Source: Kribbella sindirgiensis (GTDB lineage: Bacteria; Actinomycetota; Actinomycetes; Propionibacteriales; Kribbellaceae). Taken from it: a DNA stretch of 64,000 bases. The translations under genes were made by a program, and so were the position numbers. The stretch is from contig NZ_SJKA01000004.1 of assembly GCF_004331435.1 (NCBI RefSeq), positions 310,001-374,000 of the forward strand, written 5' to 3'. The notes beneath the pieces were generated by a model that made no database searches, was not told the DNA's origin, and saw nothing but the letters and a program-made list of their open reading frames with translations. Within the stretch, counting starts at the first letter, position 1; each line of letters begins with the position of its first letter. Shown piece after piece: positions 27,819 to 36,517 of this stretch.

Positions 27819-28375
27819 CAAAGCCAGCGGCCGTGTGCGTCTTCTGCTCCGCGCAGTCCAGCAATCCGCGCCACCTTGCACTTGCGGAGAAGTTGGGAGC
27901 GGAGCTCGCCCGCCGCGGGCACACCGTGATCAGCGGCGGCGGCCGAGTGTCCAGTATGGGCGCACTCGCCAGAGCAGCACGAGCCGGCGGGACCCGGACT
28001 GTCGGGATCGCCGTCCGGGCACCGTTGCTGGATCGCCTTGACCTGACTGACGGTGACGCCGACGAGTTGGTCGTCGCACCGAACCTCCAGGTCCGGAACC
28101 AGCTGATGATCGAACGCGCCGATGCCTTCGTCGTGCTGGCGGGCGGAGTAGGGACACTCGGCGAGATGCTCGAGGTTCTCACCGGGCGCGCGTTGGATGC
28201 TCATCGCAAGCCACTGGTCGTCCTGGACCCTGACGCTCTTTTCGCACTGTTCCGCGCCCAGCTCGATCTGCTGCTCACCCAGGGGATGATGTCGTCGGAG
28301 CTCCACCGCTACATCCGATGGGCGACGTCGCCTGACCAGGCGCTGGATCTCCTGGTGTCGAGCCGCGAATGCTGA
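27815..28375 (+). CDS. LOG-family cytokinin nucleotide phosphoribohydrolase
   Basis: GTG 27815 overlaps the upstream stop (GTGA). The 186-aa Rossmann-like protein has the LOG pattern: AVCVFCSAQSS near the start, SGGGRVSSMGALARAA, and RNQLMIERADAFVVL followed by AGGVGTLGE. LOG enzymes release free cytokinin bases from their nucleoside 5'-monophosphates with PGGxGTxxE as the signature; here the Pro is Ala, but the two Gly, Thr and Glu remain. It directly links MiaA/MiaB products to free bases. Confidence 0.88.
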   Translation: MTKPAAVCVFCSAQSSNPRHLALAEKLGAELARRGHTVISGGGRVSSMGALARAARAGGTRTVGIAVRAPLLDRLDLTDGDADELVVAPNLQVRNQLMIERADAFVVLAGGVGTLGEMLEVLTGRALDAHRKPLVVLDPDALFALFRAQLDLLLTQGMMSSELHRYIRWATSPDQALDLLVSSREC

Positions 28376-28734
28376 GCTACGACGGCGACCCGCCAGGTGC
28401 GTCCGGTTCTCCGGACGACCTGCGCGCACAGGTGCGCCGATTCGCAGGAGAGCGCGGCTGGGACGAGATCTCGGCTCCGGCAGCACTGTTGCTGAACCTC
28501 GTCGCCGAGACAGGTGAGCTGGCGCAGCTCTTCCGTTGGCTCTCGCCCAGCGAGGCAGCGGCGAGGATGGCCGATCAGCGGTTCGCCGCCGATGTGCGGT
28601 GCGAGATGGGCGACATCTATTGGTCGATACTCCGGCTCGCGGACGTGCTCGACGTCGACCTTACCGCCGCCCTCCTGGCAAAGCTCGAACTACTCGCCGA
28701 GCGTCACCCGCGGCCCTCTCAGGGTACTAACTGA
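28369..28734 (+). CDS. MazG-like nucleotide pyrophosphohydrolase
   Basis: The 121-aa all-helical product starts inside the LOG gene (ATGCTGA overlap). It shows LLNLVAETGELAQLF and DVRCEMGDIYWSILRLAD, the ExxE...ExxD magnesium-binding pattern of the MazG/iMazG superfamily, which split nucleoside triphosphates to monophosphates. Monophosphates are the substrates of LOG, so a role in feeding or cleaning the nucleotide pool for that step is plausible. Its 3' end overlaps the convergent MocR gene by 8 bp. Confidence 0.82.
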   Translation: MLSYDGDPPGASGSPDDLRAQVRRFAGERGWDEISAPAALLLNLVAETGELAQLFRWLSPSEAAARMADQRFAADVRCEMGDIYWSILRLADVLDVDLTAALLAKLELLAERHPRPSQGTN

Positions 28735-30121
28735 CGTCGAGCGCTCGGCCCAGGGCCCGCAGACCCTGCTCGATCTCCGCGCTGGTGAGATGGCCGAAGC
28801 CGACGATCAGGGTGCTGTCAACCGTTCGGTCGTCGACGTGGTCCGGGGCGTAGCGTCGACGGTAGGCCGAAGCCGGAGGAATCAGAACCCCGGCATTCAC
28901 GAGGCGTTCACTGACACCCTCCGCCGATCGCCCGGGGCTCAGCTGAACGGCAACGTGGTTGCCGAACAGACCGGTCACGGACTCGACAGGGAGCATCTCC
29001 AGCTGCCGACGGACCACTGCTCGCTTCTCCTGGTAGCTTCGATACAGCCGGTTCACATACCTGGCGACGTCGCCCCGCGAGAACAGCTCGAGCGCGGCAC
29101 GCTGGGCGAGAGGCGTAGGCCCGGTGGTTGCCATCGGAAGGGTCTCTGCAGACTTACCAAACGCTTCAGGCAGCACCAGGTACCCAAGTGGCAGGTCGCG
29201 TGACAGGGCATGCTCGAACGTCCCGAGATATGCGACGATCCCCGACATATCGAGTGACGCAAGGCACGGAACGAATCCTTCGCGACTGTGCAACTCGTCC
29301 GCGATGTCCAGCTCGACCAGCAACACCTCGCTGCGCTCTGCCCACCTGAGCAGCTCATGACGCCTGTGCAGCGGCATCTGACGACCGAGTGGGAACTGCT
29401 GGGACGGGGTAACGACAGCCAACGAGGCCGAAGCCGGCAACAACTCGAGGTCGATGCCGGCTGGACCGACCGGAACCGGAACCGTCGCCAGCCGACGTCG
29501 CTCCAGGAGGTACGCGAGGAGCGGATGGGCCGGATCCTCGATCACCGCAGATGCCTCAGGCCCGGCCAGCTCGGCGAGAACCTCGAGGCCCTGCGCCAGA
29601 CCATCCGTGATCATCACCTGCCCCGGTACGCAGCCGATGCCCCTGGTTCGGTTCAGGTGTGCTGCCACCTGCTCTCTGAGCTGTGGCAGACCCATCCGAG
29701 GCGCGTGGGTCGCCGTGGGCGGAACGTAGCTCGCCGCTTGCCAGGCAGATCTCCACGCTGACCTGGGATAGCGCTCCAGATTCGGCATCCCAGGGCTGAA
29801 ATCGACCGAACATCGCTGCGACGATGTGGCCGCATCGGCAGCCGGCACCTTGGCGCCCACCACATCCGAGACGAAGGTTCCCGAGCCGGGAAGCGATCGT
29901 AGGTAGTCGCGCGCGAAGAGCTCGGAGTACGCAGCCAGGGCGACGCTGCGCGAGATCCCGAGCGTCTGCGCCAGGGCACGGCTGGAGGGGAGCTCAGATC
30001 CGGCGCCGAGCGCTCCCGACTCGATGGCCAGGACAATCTGATCGACGATCTGCCGACTGAGCGAATGCGGACTGTGCCGATCCACGGCAACCGGTAGCCG
30101 CACTACCGAGGAGACTCGCAT
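28727..30121 (-). CDS. MocR-type regulator without the PLP lysine
   Basis: I chose ATG 30121 (464 aa) over an upstream ATG at 30262. A GntR-type winged helix (about 15-85: LPSSRALAQTLGISRSVALA) is followed by a type I aminotransferase-like domain. In MocR proteins the cofactor lysine lies in a GTFSK motif; here the place reads GTFEHALSRDLPLGYLVLP, with His304 instead of Lys, and the usual Arg before LGY is Pro. The aspartate/tyrosine region (VELDIADE) is also altered. So it probably senses a ligand without an aldimine. It sits between the MiaB-LOG operon and the P450, and the repeat array upstream of the P450 is its likely operator. Confidence 0.85.
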   Translation of the reverse strand: MRVSSVVRLPVAVDRHSPHSLSRQIVDQIVLAIESGALGAGSELPSSRALAQTLGISRSVALAAYSELFARDYLRSLPGSGTFVSDVVGAKVPAADAATSSQRCSVDFSPGMPNLERYPRSAWRSAWQAASYVPPTATHAPRMGLPQLREQVAAHLNRTRGIGCVPGQVMITDGLAQGLEVLAELAGPEASAVIEDPAHPLLAYLLERRRLATVPVPVGPAGIDLELLPASASLAVVTPSQQFPLGRQMPLHRRHELLRWAERSEVLLVELDIADELHSREGFVPCLASLDMSGIVAYLGTFEHALSRDLPLGYLVLPEAFGKSAETLPMATTGPTPLAQRAALELFSRGDVARYVNRLYRSYQEKRAVVRRQLEMLPVESVTGLFGNHVAVQLSPGRSAEGVSERLVNAGVLIPPASAYRRRYAPDHVDDRTVDSTLIVGFGHLTSAEIEQGLRALGRALDVS

Positions 30122-30183
30122 GCTTCGGTCTGCCTTCCTGCTCACCCCAGCCCGATCGCCCGGCAAGGACACCATTCGCTCGG

Positions 30184-30212
30184 CAGTACGCAGCCGGCGG
30201 CAGCGGCGGATC
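30184..30212 (-). promoter_or_regulatory. ECF-type promoter for the MocR gene
   Basis: Minus strand reads GATCC, 17 nt, CGTACTG, with the -10 element 63 bp before ATG 30121. Confidence 0.55.
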
Positions 30213-30320
30213 GAGACCAAGGGCGTTCGGAGGAGACCAGTTTCGGCTGGGAAGACATGCATAGTGGCTATGGGACCGCTCCAAATCCGGGCCTAGTCTT
30301 AAGACATCGCTCAAGGAGCC

Positions 30321-30508
30321 AGGGTCTCTAAAACCAAGGTTCAGGAGCAGGGCCAGGGTCTCCGGACCACTGTCCCGACGTCAGCAAAGGGTCTCTAAAA
30401 CCAGCTGCCGACGCCCCGCGACGCCAGGGTCTCTAAAACTCGGGTTCGCACTCGGCCGGAGTTCTCGAACCACGGCCGGACAGCACAAGGGCCTGGGTCT
30501 CTAAAACC
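30321..30508 (+). repeat. Six-copy direct-repeat array, likely MocR operator
   Basis: Unit AGGGTCTCTAAAACC occurs at 30321-30335 and 30388-30402, with single-base variants at 30426-30440 and 30494-30508 and degenerate copies at 30355-30368 and 30458-30471. Start-to-start distances are 34, 33, 38, 32 and 36 bp, about three helical turns. All copies face the P450 gene. MocR regulators such as GabR are known to bind direct repeats about three turns apart. Confidence 0.8.
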
Positions 30509-30555
30509 CGGGTCCTTTGCTGTTGTGGCGACATGTCGAACGACGAGGAGCAGAC

Positions 30556-31827
30556 ATGGGCGGCAGGCTCGAGGAAGACTTCGCACAGCCATCGCCTCCG
30601 GCGCAGCTGCCCGGGCTGTTCACGAGGGAGTTCATGCAGGATCCGTATCCGACGTACTCCTGGCTCAGATCGATTCAGCCTGTCGCGCACGTCGTATTGC
30701 CACGCGGTGTGCCGGTGAAGCTCGTCACCAGCCACGAAGCGGCACGCGAGGCGCTGGCCGACCCCAGGTTGTCGAAGAACCCGCGGTTCCTGTCACCCTC
30801 GATTCCGCGCCAGGCCGTCGGGCTCCCGGACGAGTTCCGGCTGGGACTCGGTCATCACATGGTCAACGCCGACCCGCCGGACCACCGGCGGCTGCGACGA
30901 GTAGCCGGTGCCGCCTTCACCCCTCGCCGGACAGAACTACTCAGGAGCCGAGTCGAAGCCATCTCGGCCCAGCTGCTCGATCCACTTGTCGATCAGGGGC
31001 ATGCCGACTTCATGGCCGCCTTTGCGCATCCTCTGCCGACGCTCGTCCTGTGTGAGCTGCTCGGCGTCCCGCTCAACCTGCAGGCCGAGTTCCGTGAGAT
31101 CACGGATCCCCATCTTGCTGGACATCGTGCTCGTGGACGCGTCGGCCGGTCCGGCCGACGGATGCGCCGATTCGTCCGGGAACTGATCGACGCAACACGG
31201 CGGGCGCCGGGAGAGAACCTCTTGGCCGACCTCGTCCTCGCGACGGACGACGGCGAACTGAACGAATCAGAGTTGATCTCGACGGTCTTCCTGCTGCTGA
31301 TCGCCGGGCACGGAACCAGCATCAACCTGCTCGGCAACGGTCTGCACGCACTGCTCACCCATTCCGAGCAGCTCCAGCACCTCCGAGGAACGCCGGCCCT
31401 TCTCGGTCCCGCGATCGAGGAGTTGCTGCGCTTCGACTCCCCCGTCGACATCACCACGTGGCGTTTCGCAGCCGAGTCCTTCGAGCTCGCCGGCTCGCTG
31501 ATCCGTGCCGGTGATCCGGTCCTTGTCTCGCTCGGCGCCGCCAACCGGGATCCGGCAGCGTTCCACGAGCCGAACCGCCTCGAGCTCTCGCGCGCGGGCT
31601 CCAAACACGTCGCGTTCGGTTTCGGCATTCATTACTGCCTGGGTGCACCACTCGCCAGGCTCCAGGGCGAAATAGTGTTCGCCGCCGTCCTCGATCGCCT
31701 TCCAGACCTACGCCTCGACGCCGACGCCGGCACTCTGCGCTGGCGTTCGGGTCTCCTCCGGAGAGGTTTAGAGCATCTACCCATCGCATTTCGGCATCCG
31801 GGATCCGGCCAATGTCCCGTGCGGTGA
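30556..31827 (+). CDS. Cytochrome P450
   Basis: ATG 30556 has GAGGAG 5 nt upstream. The 423-aa product has the I-helix LLIAGHGTS, in which the usual acidic residue before Thr is Gly, the K-helix ExxR (EELLR), and the haem loop FGFGIHYCLGAPLAR with the cysteine ligand. It is a soluble bacterial class P450 and will need a ferredoxin from elsewhere. Its 3' end overlaps the FAD oxidoreductase gene by 16 bp. In the fas operon of R. fascians a P450 hydroxylates the prenyl side chain of cytokinins; this P450 is a candidate for such a step, but other substrates are possible. Confidence 0.9.
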   Translation: MGGRLEEDFAQPSPPAQLPGLFTREFMQDPYPTYSWLRSIQPVAHVVLPRGVPVKLVTSHEAAREALADPRLSKNPRFLSPSIPRQAVGLPDEFRLGLGHHMVNADPPDHRRLRRVAGAAFTPRRTELLRSRVEAISAQLLDPLVDQGHADFMAAFAHPLPTLVLCELLGVPLNLQAEFREITDPHLAGHRARGRVGRSGRRMRRFVRELIDATRRAPGENLLADLVLATDDGELNESELISTVFLLLIAGHGTSINLLGNGLHALLTHSEQLQHLRGTPALLGPAIEELLRFDSPVDITTWRFAAESFELAGSLIRAGDPVLVSLGAANRDPAAFHEPNRLELSRAGSKHVAFGFGIHYCLGAPLARLQGEIVFAAVLDRLPDLRLDADAGTLRWRSGLLRRGLEHLPIAFRHPGSGQCPVR

Positions 31828-33062
31828 TCGCCGGTGGCAGCGTGGCCGGCCTCGCCTGCGCACTGATACTCGCCGCTCACGGCCACGAGGTTCATATCGC
31901 CGAACGGGATCTCCCTGACACGGATCGGCGCCGATCGGTGCCCCACTGGCAGCATCCGCATTTGTTCCGCGAACAGACGCACCGTGTCCTCGAGAGGTTC
32001 GCTCCCGACGTCCTGGCCGAGGTGCGCGCAGCCGGCGGCGAGGAACGCGTAGTCCAGGGTCATCGTGCAGCTGAGGATGACGGACGACGTCGGTCCACCG
32101 TGCTGCTGGTTCGCCGGGCGGTCCTCGAAGCCGCTCTCCGCCGCGCCGTGACCCGGCGATCCAGCATCACCTACGCCGCCGGCACCGAGGTCAGCGGATT
32201 GTGCTTCGCGAACGCGGTCGCTCCGCGTCGCGTCATCGGCGTCCGAACAACGCGAGGCCCCCTTCTCGCCGACCTGGTCGTCTCCGCAGGCGGTCGTCGG
32301 GATCGAACCTCCGAATGGCTCCTGGGGGACGGAGCTCCAGCGCCTTGGCTGCTTGAGACATCCACCCATCTCACGATGTACTCACGGTTCTACCGACTGC
32401 GCCAGGACGCAGCCCCGGGACCGCTGGACAGTCCCGTCAGCGCGGGCGGGGTCTACGACGGGTTCGCGGGAAAGTTGCTGCTTGCCGACAACAACCTTTT
32501 CTCGGTGAGCTTCGGTGTCTTGCCCGACGACCCAGAACTCAAGTTGCTGCGCGAACCCGCCTTCTTCGCCGCTGCCGCCGCACAGCTGCCGGCGATCGCG
32601 GCATGGGTTGATCCGAACCGGAGCCGACCGGTCACAGATCGGCCGTTGGCGATCGGTGCGCTGCGGAACCGACTGCGTCGCCTGGTATCCCATGACGGGA
32701 GGCCGGTGGTTCATGGCCTGCACTTGGTCGGCGACAGCCTCTGCATGACGAATCAGGTCTTCGCGCTGGGCGTATCACTAGCGCTGGAACAGGCGGTGAT
32801 CATCTCCGAGGCGCTGCGCAAGTATCCAACCGACCTGGCCGCGCAAACGCTCGAGGTCGACAAGGAGGTTGTCGGTCGTATAGCTCCACACTTCGAGGAC
32901 GTGGTCGCTCAAGATCGCGCGCGGACCGAGATGTGGCGGGCAGCGTACGCGTCAAGCGGCCGGGAACCTGATCTTTCGGGCATACACGCCGCCACCGTCA
33001 GCGACCTTGATCGCCGCCTCACGAGGCAGCAGTTGTTAAGGGAACTGCGAAGGGCCGGCTGA
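31812..33062 (+). CDS. FAD-dependent oxidoreductase (monooxygenase-like)
   Basis: The 416-aa product starts with a Rossmann FAD motif (AVIAGGSVAGLACALILAA, GHEVHIAERD) and has a second FAD contact near the C terminus (GLHLVGDSLCMTNQVFALGV). It resembles aromatic-ring hydroxylases and related halogenase-like enzymes, but lacks a clear DG motif or halogenase WxWxIP. It overlaps the P450 gene and is co-transcribed with it. The reaction is unknown. Confidence 0.82.
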   Translation: MSRAVIAGGSVAGLACALILAAHGHEVHIAERDLPDTDRRRSVPHWQHPHLFREQTHRVLERFAPDVLAEVRAAGGEERVVQGHRAAEDDGRRRSTVLLVRRAVLEAALRRAVTRRSSITYAAGTEVSGLCFANAVAPRRVIGVRTTRGPLLADLVVSAGGRRDRTSEWLLGDGAPAPWLLETSTHLTMYSRFYRLRQDAAPGPLDSPVSAGGVYDGFAGKLLLADNNLFSVSFGVLPDDPELKLLREPAFFAAAAAQLPAIAAWVDPNRSRPVTDRPLAIGALRNRLRRLVSHDGRPVVHGLHLVGDSLCMTNQVFALGVSLALEQAVIISEALRKYPTDLAAQTLEVDKEVVGRIAPHFEDVVAQDRARTEMWRAAYASSGREPDLSGIHAATVSDLDRRLTRQQLLRELRRAG

Positions 33063-33070
33063 CTGCCCGA

Positions 33071-33748
33071 TCAGCGATCCGTCGGCGAGACTGCGCCGGA
33101 CGCGATGACCTGTTCCGACGAGGCAGGATCGTCGTCCTCAGACTCGAGCGTGACTGCGATCGTCGGATACTCGTCGAGATCGACCCCCGACCAGAGAACG
33201 ACCTTCTCGGACTGGTGTCGCAGATGGAACGTGCCGATCGAGACCGTTCCCCGAGCTCCCTTGACCCAACCTTCGTAGTACTTGCCGGCCGGCGCCGGAT
33301 GCAGCGTCGCCGATCTCAACGTGATCTCCACGCCGCTGGGCTTGTTCCGCAGGTCGGCCCACGCCGCCGGCGTCGATGAGTTCGCCGGCCCGGACAACGC
33401 CGCAGTCCGCGTCGCGTCGGCCTCGGCCTGCGCAAGATAGCCAGTGGCGAGAAGCACCAGCGTCGCAGCCGCGGCGGCGACGCTGCTCGGCGCATAGATC
33501 CGCCACCTGCTGGCCCGCGGACGGTGGAACGGTGACCGGGTCCCGACGGACCAACCGTCAGGACCGATTCCCAAAGCCGCCTGCACCTCGACCTCCAAGG
33601 TCCTCGGCACCGACGCCCAAACATCTGCTGAACGCACCAGACGTTCCGCCGTCGGTGTCCACGCGAAGCGGCGCTCGCGCCACCTCCAGATCATCCGGGC
33701 GGCATAGTCGATCATCATTCCCACTGGCCTTTCGCGCGACTTCCTCAT
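33071..33748 (-). CDS. Orphan anti-sigma factor, RskA-like
   Basis: The 225-aa product (start ATG 33748, or ATG 33718) has a cytoplasmic N-terminal part without a zinc-binding HxxxCxxC, one membrane helix (SSVAAAAATLVLLATGYLAQ), and an outer RskA-type domain containing KPSGVEITLR, YYEGWVKGARGTVSIGTFHL and VVLWSGVDLDEYPTIAVTLE. The outer domain is strikingly similar to that of the anti-sigma factor at 48864-49496, but no sigma gene is adjacent. It may act on the same sigma factor or be a sensor left after duplication. Confidence 0.8.
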   Translation of the reverse strand: MRKSRERPVGMMIDYAARMIWRWRERRFAWTPTAERLVRSADVWASVPRTLEVEVQAALGIGPDGWSVGTRSPFHRPRASRWRIYAPSSVAAAAATLVLLATGYLAQAEADATRTAALSGPANSSTPAAWADLRNKPSGVEITLRSATLHPAPAGKYYEGWVKGARGTVSIGTFHLRHQSEKVVLWSGVDLDEYPTIAVTLESEDDDPASSEQVIASGAVSPTDR

Positions 33749-33784
33749 CGGTCGGTGGGCCGGCTCGACGCCGCCCGGACATCA

Positions 33785-33813
33785 GTACGTCTCCCGTGCC
33801 AGGGGTGGATTCA
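33785..33813 (-). promoter_or_regulatory. Possible ECF-type promoter for the orphan anti-sigma gene
   Basis: Minus strand reads AATCC, 17 nt, CGTACTG; the -35 has one mismatch. Confidence 0.4.
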
Positions 33814-35508
33814 CGACGCAGCCGAATCATGGATTTCGACAGCACCGGCAAGTTCGCCAGCAAGGAATTTGTTCCACATCGAGACTCGGCGCGGCTTGCC
33901 GCTCGAGGTGTACTCGAGGGCACTCCGACGTACCCGAAGCAGCACGACCGGCACCTTGCCGCCGGTGACATCTTCGACCCGCCTCCGGATCGGGTCGACG
34001 TCGACCACCGGGATCTCATGGTCCGAGAGAAGACAGATCGTCGGCACGCCGTCACGAGACCCCGCGATCGCGACAATCCTTCCGGAAGCGCGTACGAAGG
34101 CATCTGACAGCGCACTCTCGACGTCCTCGACATAGATGTTCCGGCCCCGAACCTGGATGCTGTCGCCGATGCGGCCGAGAACGAAGAGCTCGCCCCGATG
34201 CTTGAACCCGGCGTCACCGGTCAGCAGTTGGTCGGCAACGAACCTTGTCGACGAGCCGGACACGTTCTGCGTGTAGCCCTTTGCCACGGACGGCGCCCGT
34301 ACGGCGATCTCACCTATGATGCGTTCACCGACGGGCTGACCTGAGTCGTCAATGATCGTGACGTCGATGCCACTCAGCGGCTGTCCACAGCTCACGTGCC
34401 ACACGAGGTCATTGGTCGCAGGCTCCTCCCCCCATCGATCCGCACCGGCTTCGGTGACGACGGCGATCTCCGCAGACTGCCGATCGCTCCCACGCGGGAC
34501 GCCGACGGCCAGCGGCGGTTCTCCGAAGCGGACGCCCGTCACCGCCAAGGTGGCTTCGGCCAGCCCGTACGCGGGTTGCATGCTCTTCCGATCAAGACCG
34601 AACGGACCGAGCAGGTCGTAGAAGGCATCGAGAGTCGAACGGCGCACCCGTTCGGCGCCGCTGACCGCCACCTCGACCGCCGAGAAGTCCAGCCCGGTCA
34701 GCTGGTCGGGCGAGACTCGTCGCACGACGTAGTCGTAGCCGAAGTTCGGCATCACCATGACCTGACCGATCCCTGTCCCGTAGCGCTCGAGCCAGATGAG
34801 CGGGTTCTTGATGAACTGCTCGGGGCGCATCAGCCCGTGCCGCAACTGCCGGACCAGCGGAACGAGGAAGCCGCCGACCAGGCCCATATCGTGGTGGAGC
34901 GGCAACCAACTTGTACCGAGGGACTCAGGCCGGTTGATCCACCGGTAGATCATTTCGATGTTCGACTCGAGGTTCTCCCAGGAGACCCGTACGCCTCTCG
35001 GCGTAGCTCTGGAGCCAGACGTGAACTGCACCAGGGCGAGTTCCGCGGCCGCTTGTGGCTGAAAGTCCTCCGAGGCGGACATGTCCACCTCGCAGACCGT
35101 GGCCGACCGTCCGCTGCGCCGTACGGCGTCGTTTGCGAGATCGACAAGCTCCGGATCGGTGACAACGAGGCGTGCGGCTGAGGCCGATATGACCCTGGCC
35201 GCCCCCTCAAGCCACCGCTCAACGTATCCGGTCGCCTGTGGCGGGGCCAGCGGGCACGGTGTTCCACCGGCGGCGAGGACCCCGAAGAACGACACAGCGA
35301 ACGCGGGACCACTTCGATGCAGAACGACCACGCGGTCGTCGCGCCGTAGCCCCAGAGCCCGAAGCCGGGCCGCGTTTCCGTTCGTCCGGGCCGCCAGATC
35401 AGGCAGCGGGCAAGGTTGCCAGGTCCCCCGATCGTCGAGGAATTCGAACTGCCCCGTCGGCCTCTCCAGCCAGTCGAGCAGGCCACGCGGGGCGCTGATG
35501 TTCTCCAT
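33811..35508 (-). CDS. Fatty acyl-AMP ligase (FAAL-like)
   Basis: The 565-aa adenylate-forming enzyme has the P-loop-like QFTSGSRATPRGVRVSWENL, WLPLHHDMGLVGG, QPAYGLAEATLAV and the TGDAGF hinge region. The HHDMGL and YGLAEATL forms are those of FAALs, which activate fatty acids and load them on acyl carrier proteins rather than on CoA. The lone acyl carrier protein at 52304-52621, next to a FeeM-like N-acyltransferase, would be a fitting partner. It is divergent from a methyltransferase gene; its own promoter is not obvious. Confidence 0.85.
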   Translation of the reverse strand: MENISAPRGLLDWLERPTGQFEFLDDRGTWQPCPLPDLAARTNGNAARLRALGLRRDDRVVVLHRSGPAFAVSFFGVLAAGGTPCPLAPPQATGYVERWLEGAARVISASAARLVVTDPELVDLANDAVRRSGRSATVCEVDMSASEDFQPQAAAELALVQFTSGSRATPRGVRVSWENLESNIEMIYRWINRPESLGTSWLPLHHDMGLVGGFLVPLVRQLRHGLMRPEQFIKNPLIWLERYGTGIGQVMVMPNFGYDYVVRRVSPDQLTGLDFSAVEVAVSGAERVRRSTLDAFYDLLGPFGLDRKSMQPAYGLAEATLAVTGVRFGEPPLAVGVPRGSDRQSAEIAVVTEAGADRWGEEPATNDLVWHVSCGQPLSGIDVTIIDDSGQPVGERIIGEIAVRAPSVAKGYTQNVSGSSTRFVADQLLTGDAGFKHRGELFVLGRIGDSIQVRGRNIYVEDVESALSDAFVRASGRIVAIAGSRDGVPTICLLSDHEIPVVDVDPIRRRVEDVTGGKVPVVLLRVRRSALEYTSSGKPRRVSMWNKFLAGELAGAVEIHDSAAS

Positions 35509-35617
35509 CCGTTCCTCCAGATCTCCCTGACAGCAGTCCTACGGATCGTGCATCCCGTTCGGCCACATTCCGGAGTAGGGAAGTCCCCCAAAGTTCCCGA
35601 CCGCGGCACCGACGAGT

Positions 35618-35646
35618 GATCCGCAGGGTGGGGCAGGGCCGTAATG
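35618..35646 (+). promoter_or_regulatory. ECF-type promoter for the methyltransferase operon
   Basis: Plus strand reads GATCC, 17 nt, CGTAATG, 49 bp before ATG 35695. Confidence 0.55.
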
Positions 35647-35694
35647 CCTGCTGAGCCCCCAGAGATGCAACCATCCGAGAGGAGCGATCCGACC

Positions 35695-36513
35695 ATGATT
35701 CAGAGCCGAACGACGGTATCGCCGAGCTGTGCGGGAATGGCGTCCTGGACGGACCGGCTCGGCGAGGTCTGGGCCGTCCATCAGCCGCGGTTCGACCGCA
35801 TGCTGGCCAGGTACAACGGCGCCTTCCTGGCAATGACAGGCATTTCGCGAACCGACCAGGTACTCGACATCGGCTGCGGAACCGGCACGTTGACACGTGC
35901 CGCCGCCGAACTGGCGCCGTCCGGCAGGGTGCTCGGCATCGACCTCTCCCCGGCAGTCCTCGCAGTCGCCCGCAAGCACACGAGAAGACAGTCCAACGTC
36001 TCCTACCTCCAGGCGGACGCGGAGTCGTATCCCCTCAGGGCACAGGCTTACCAGGCGATCATCAGCCGGTTCGGAACGATGTACTTCCGGCAGCCCGCGA
36101 CCGCCTTCCACCGGATCGGGCAGGCCCTGCAAGACGCCGGACAGCTGACAATGCTTGTCTGGCAGACGCGGGACAGAAACGAATGGGTCCGAGTCATCGA
36201 CGACTCCCTCGGCCCAAGGGCGTCGCACATGTTCGGATGGACGGACGACGGAACAGGTGGCCCGGAAGTCATCGACGACCTGCTGGCCAACGCCGGATTC
36301 GATCGCATCGCCTTCACCGACGTCCGGCAACCGCTCTTCCTCGGGGTCGATGCCGAGGAAGCCGACATGTTCGTGCGCGCTGTCGTCTCCCGGGATCCAC
36401 ACGACCGCCGCCAGCAAGACGAGCTGCGGGCTGCCTTGACCGCTCGGCAACTCGTGTCCGGCGGAGTTCTGCTGAACTCGGCAGCATGGCTCGTCACCGC
36501 GCGAAAGGCCTGA
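35695..36513 (+). CDS. Class I SAM-dependent methyltransferase
   Basis: ATG 35695 has GAGAGGAG about 10 nt upstream; an earlier in-frame ATG at 35644 lies inside the promoter region. The 272-aa product has the SAM motif VLDIGCGTGTLTRAAA, GIDLSPAVLAVAR and a post-motif AIISRFGTMYFRQPATAFHR. The layout is of UbiE-like methyltransferases that act on small molecules. A 95-aa protein gene starts 4 bp after the stop. Confidence 0.85.
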   Translation: MIQSRTTVSPSCAGMASWTDRLGEVWAVHQPRFDRMLARYNGAFLAMTGISRTDQVLDIGCGTGTLTRAAAELAPSGRVLGIDLSPAVLAVARKHTRRQSNVSYLQADAESYPLRAQAYQAIISRFGTMYFRQPATAFHRIGQALQDAGQLTMLVWQTRDRNEWVRVIDDSLGPRASHMFGWTDDGTGGPEVIDDLLANAGFDRIAFTDVRQPLFLGVDAEEADMFVRAVVSRDPHDRRQQDELRAALTARQLVSGGVLLNSAAWLVTARKA

Positions 36514-36517
36514 GCAG

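Noticed and set aside
30321..30508. Regular short repeats that could suggest a CRISPR array
   Set aside because: Units are only 15 bp with about 20-bp gaps of uneven length, two copies are degenerate, and no cas gene is present. An operator array fits better.
35509..35545. Possible ECF-type promoter for the FAAL gene (CGTAGGA near 35537-35543)
   Set aside because: The -35 position reads TGGCC instead of GA(A/T)CC, so I do not count it in the regulon.
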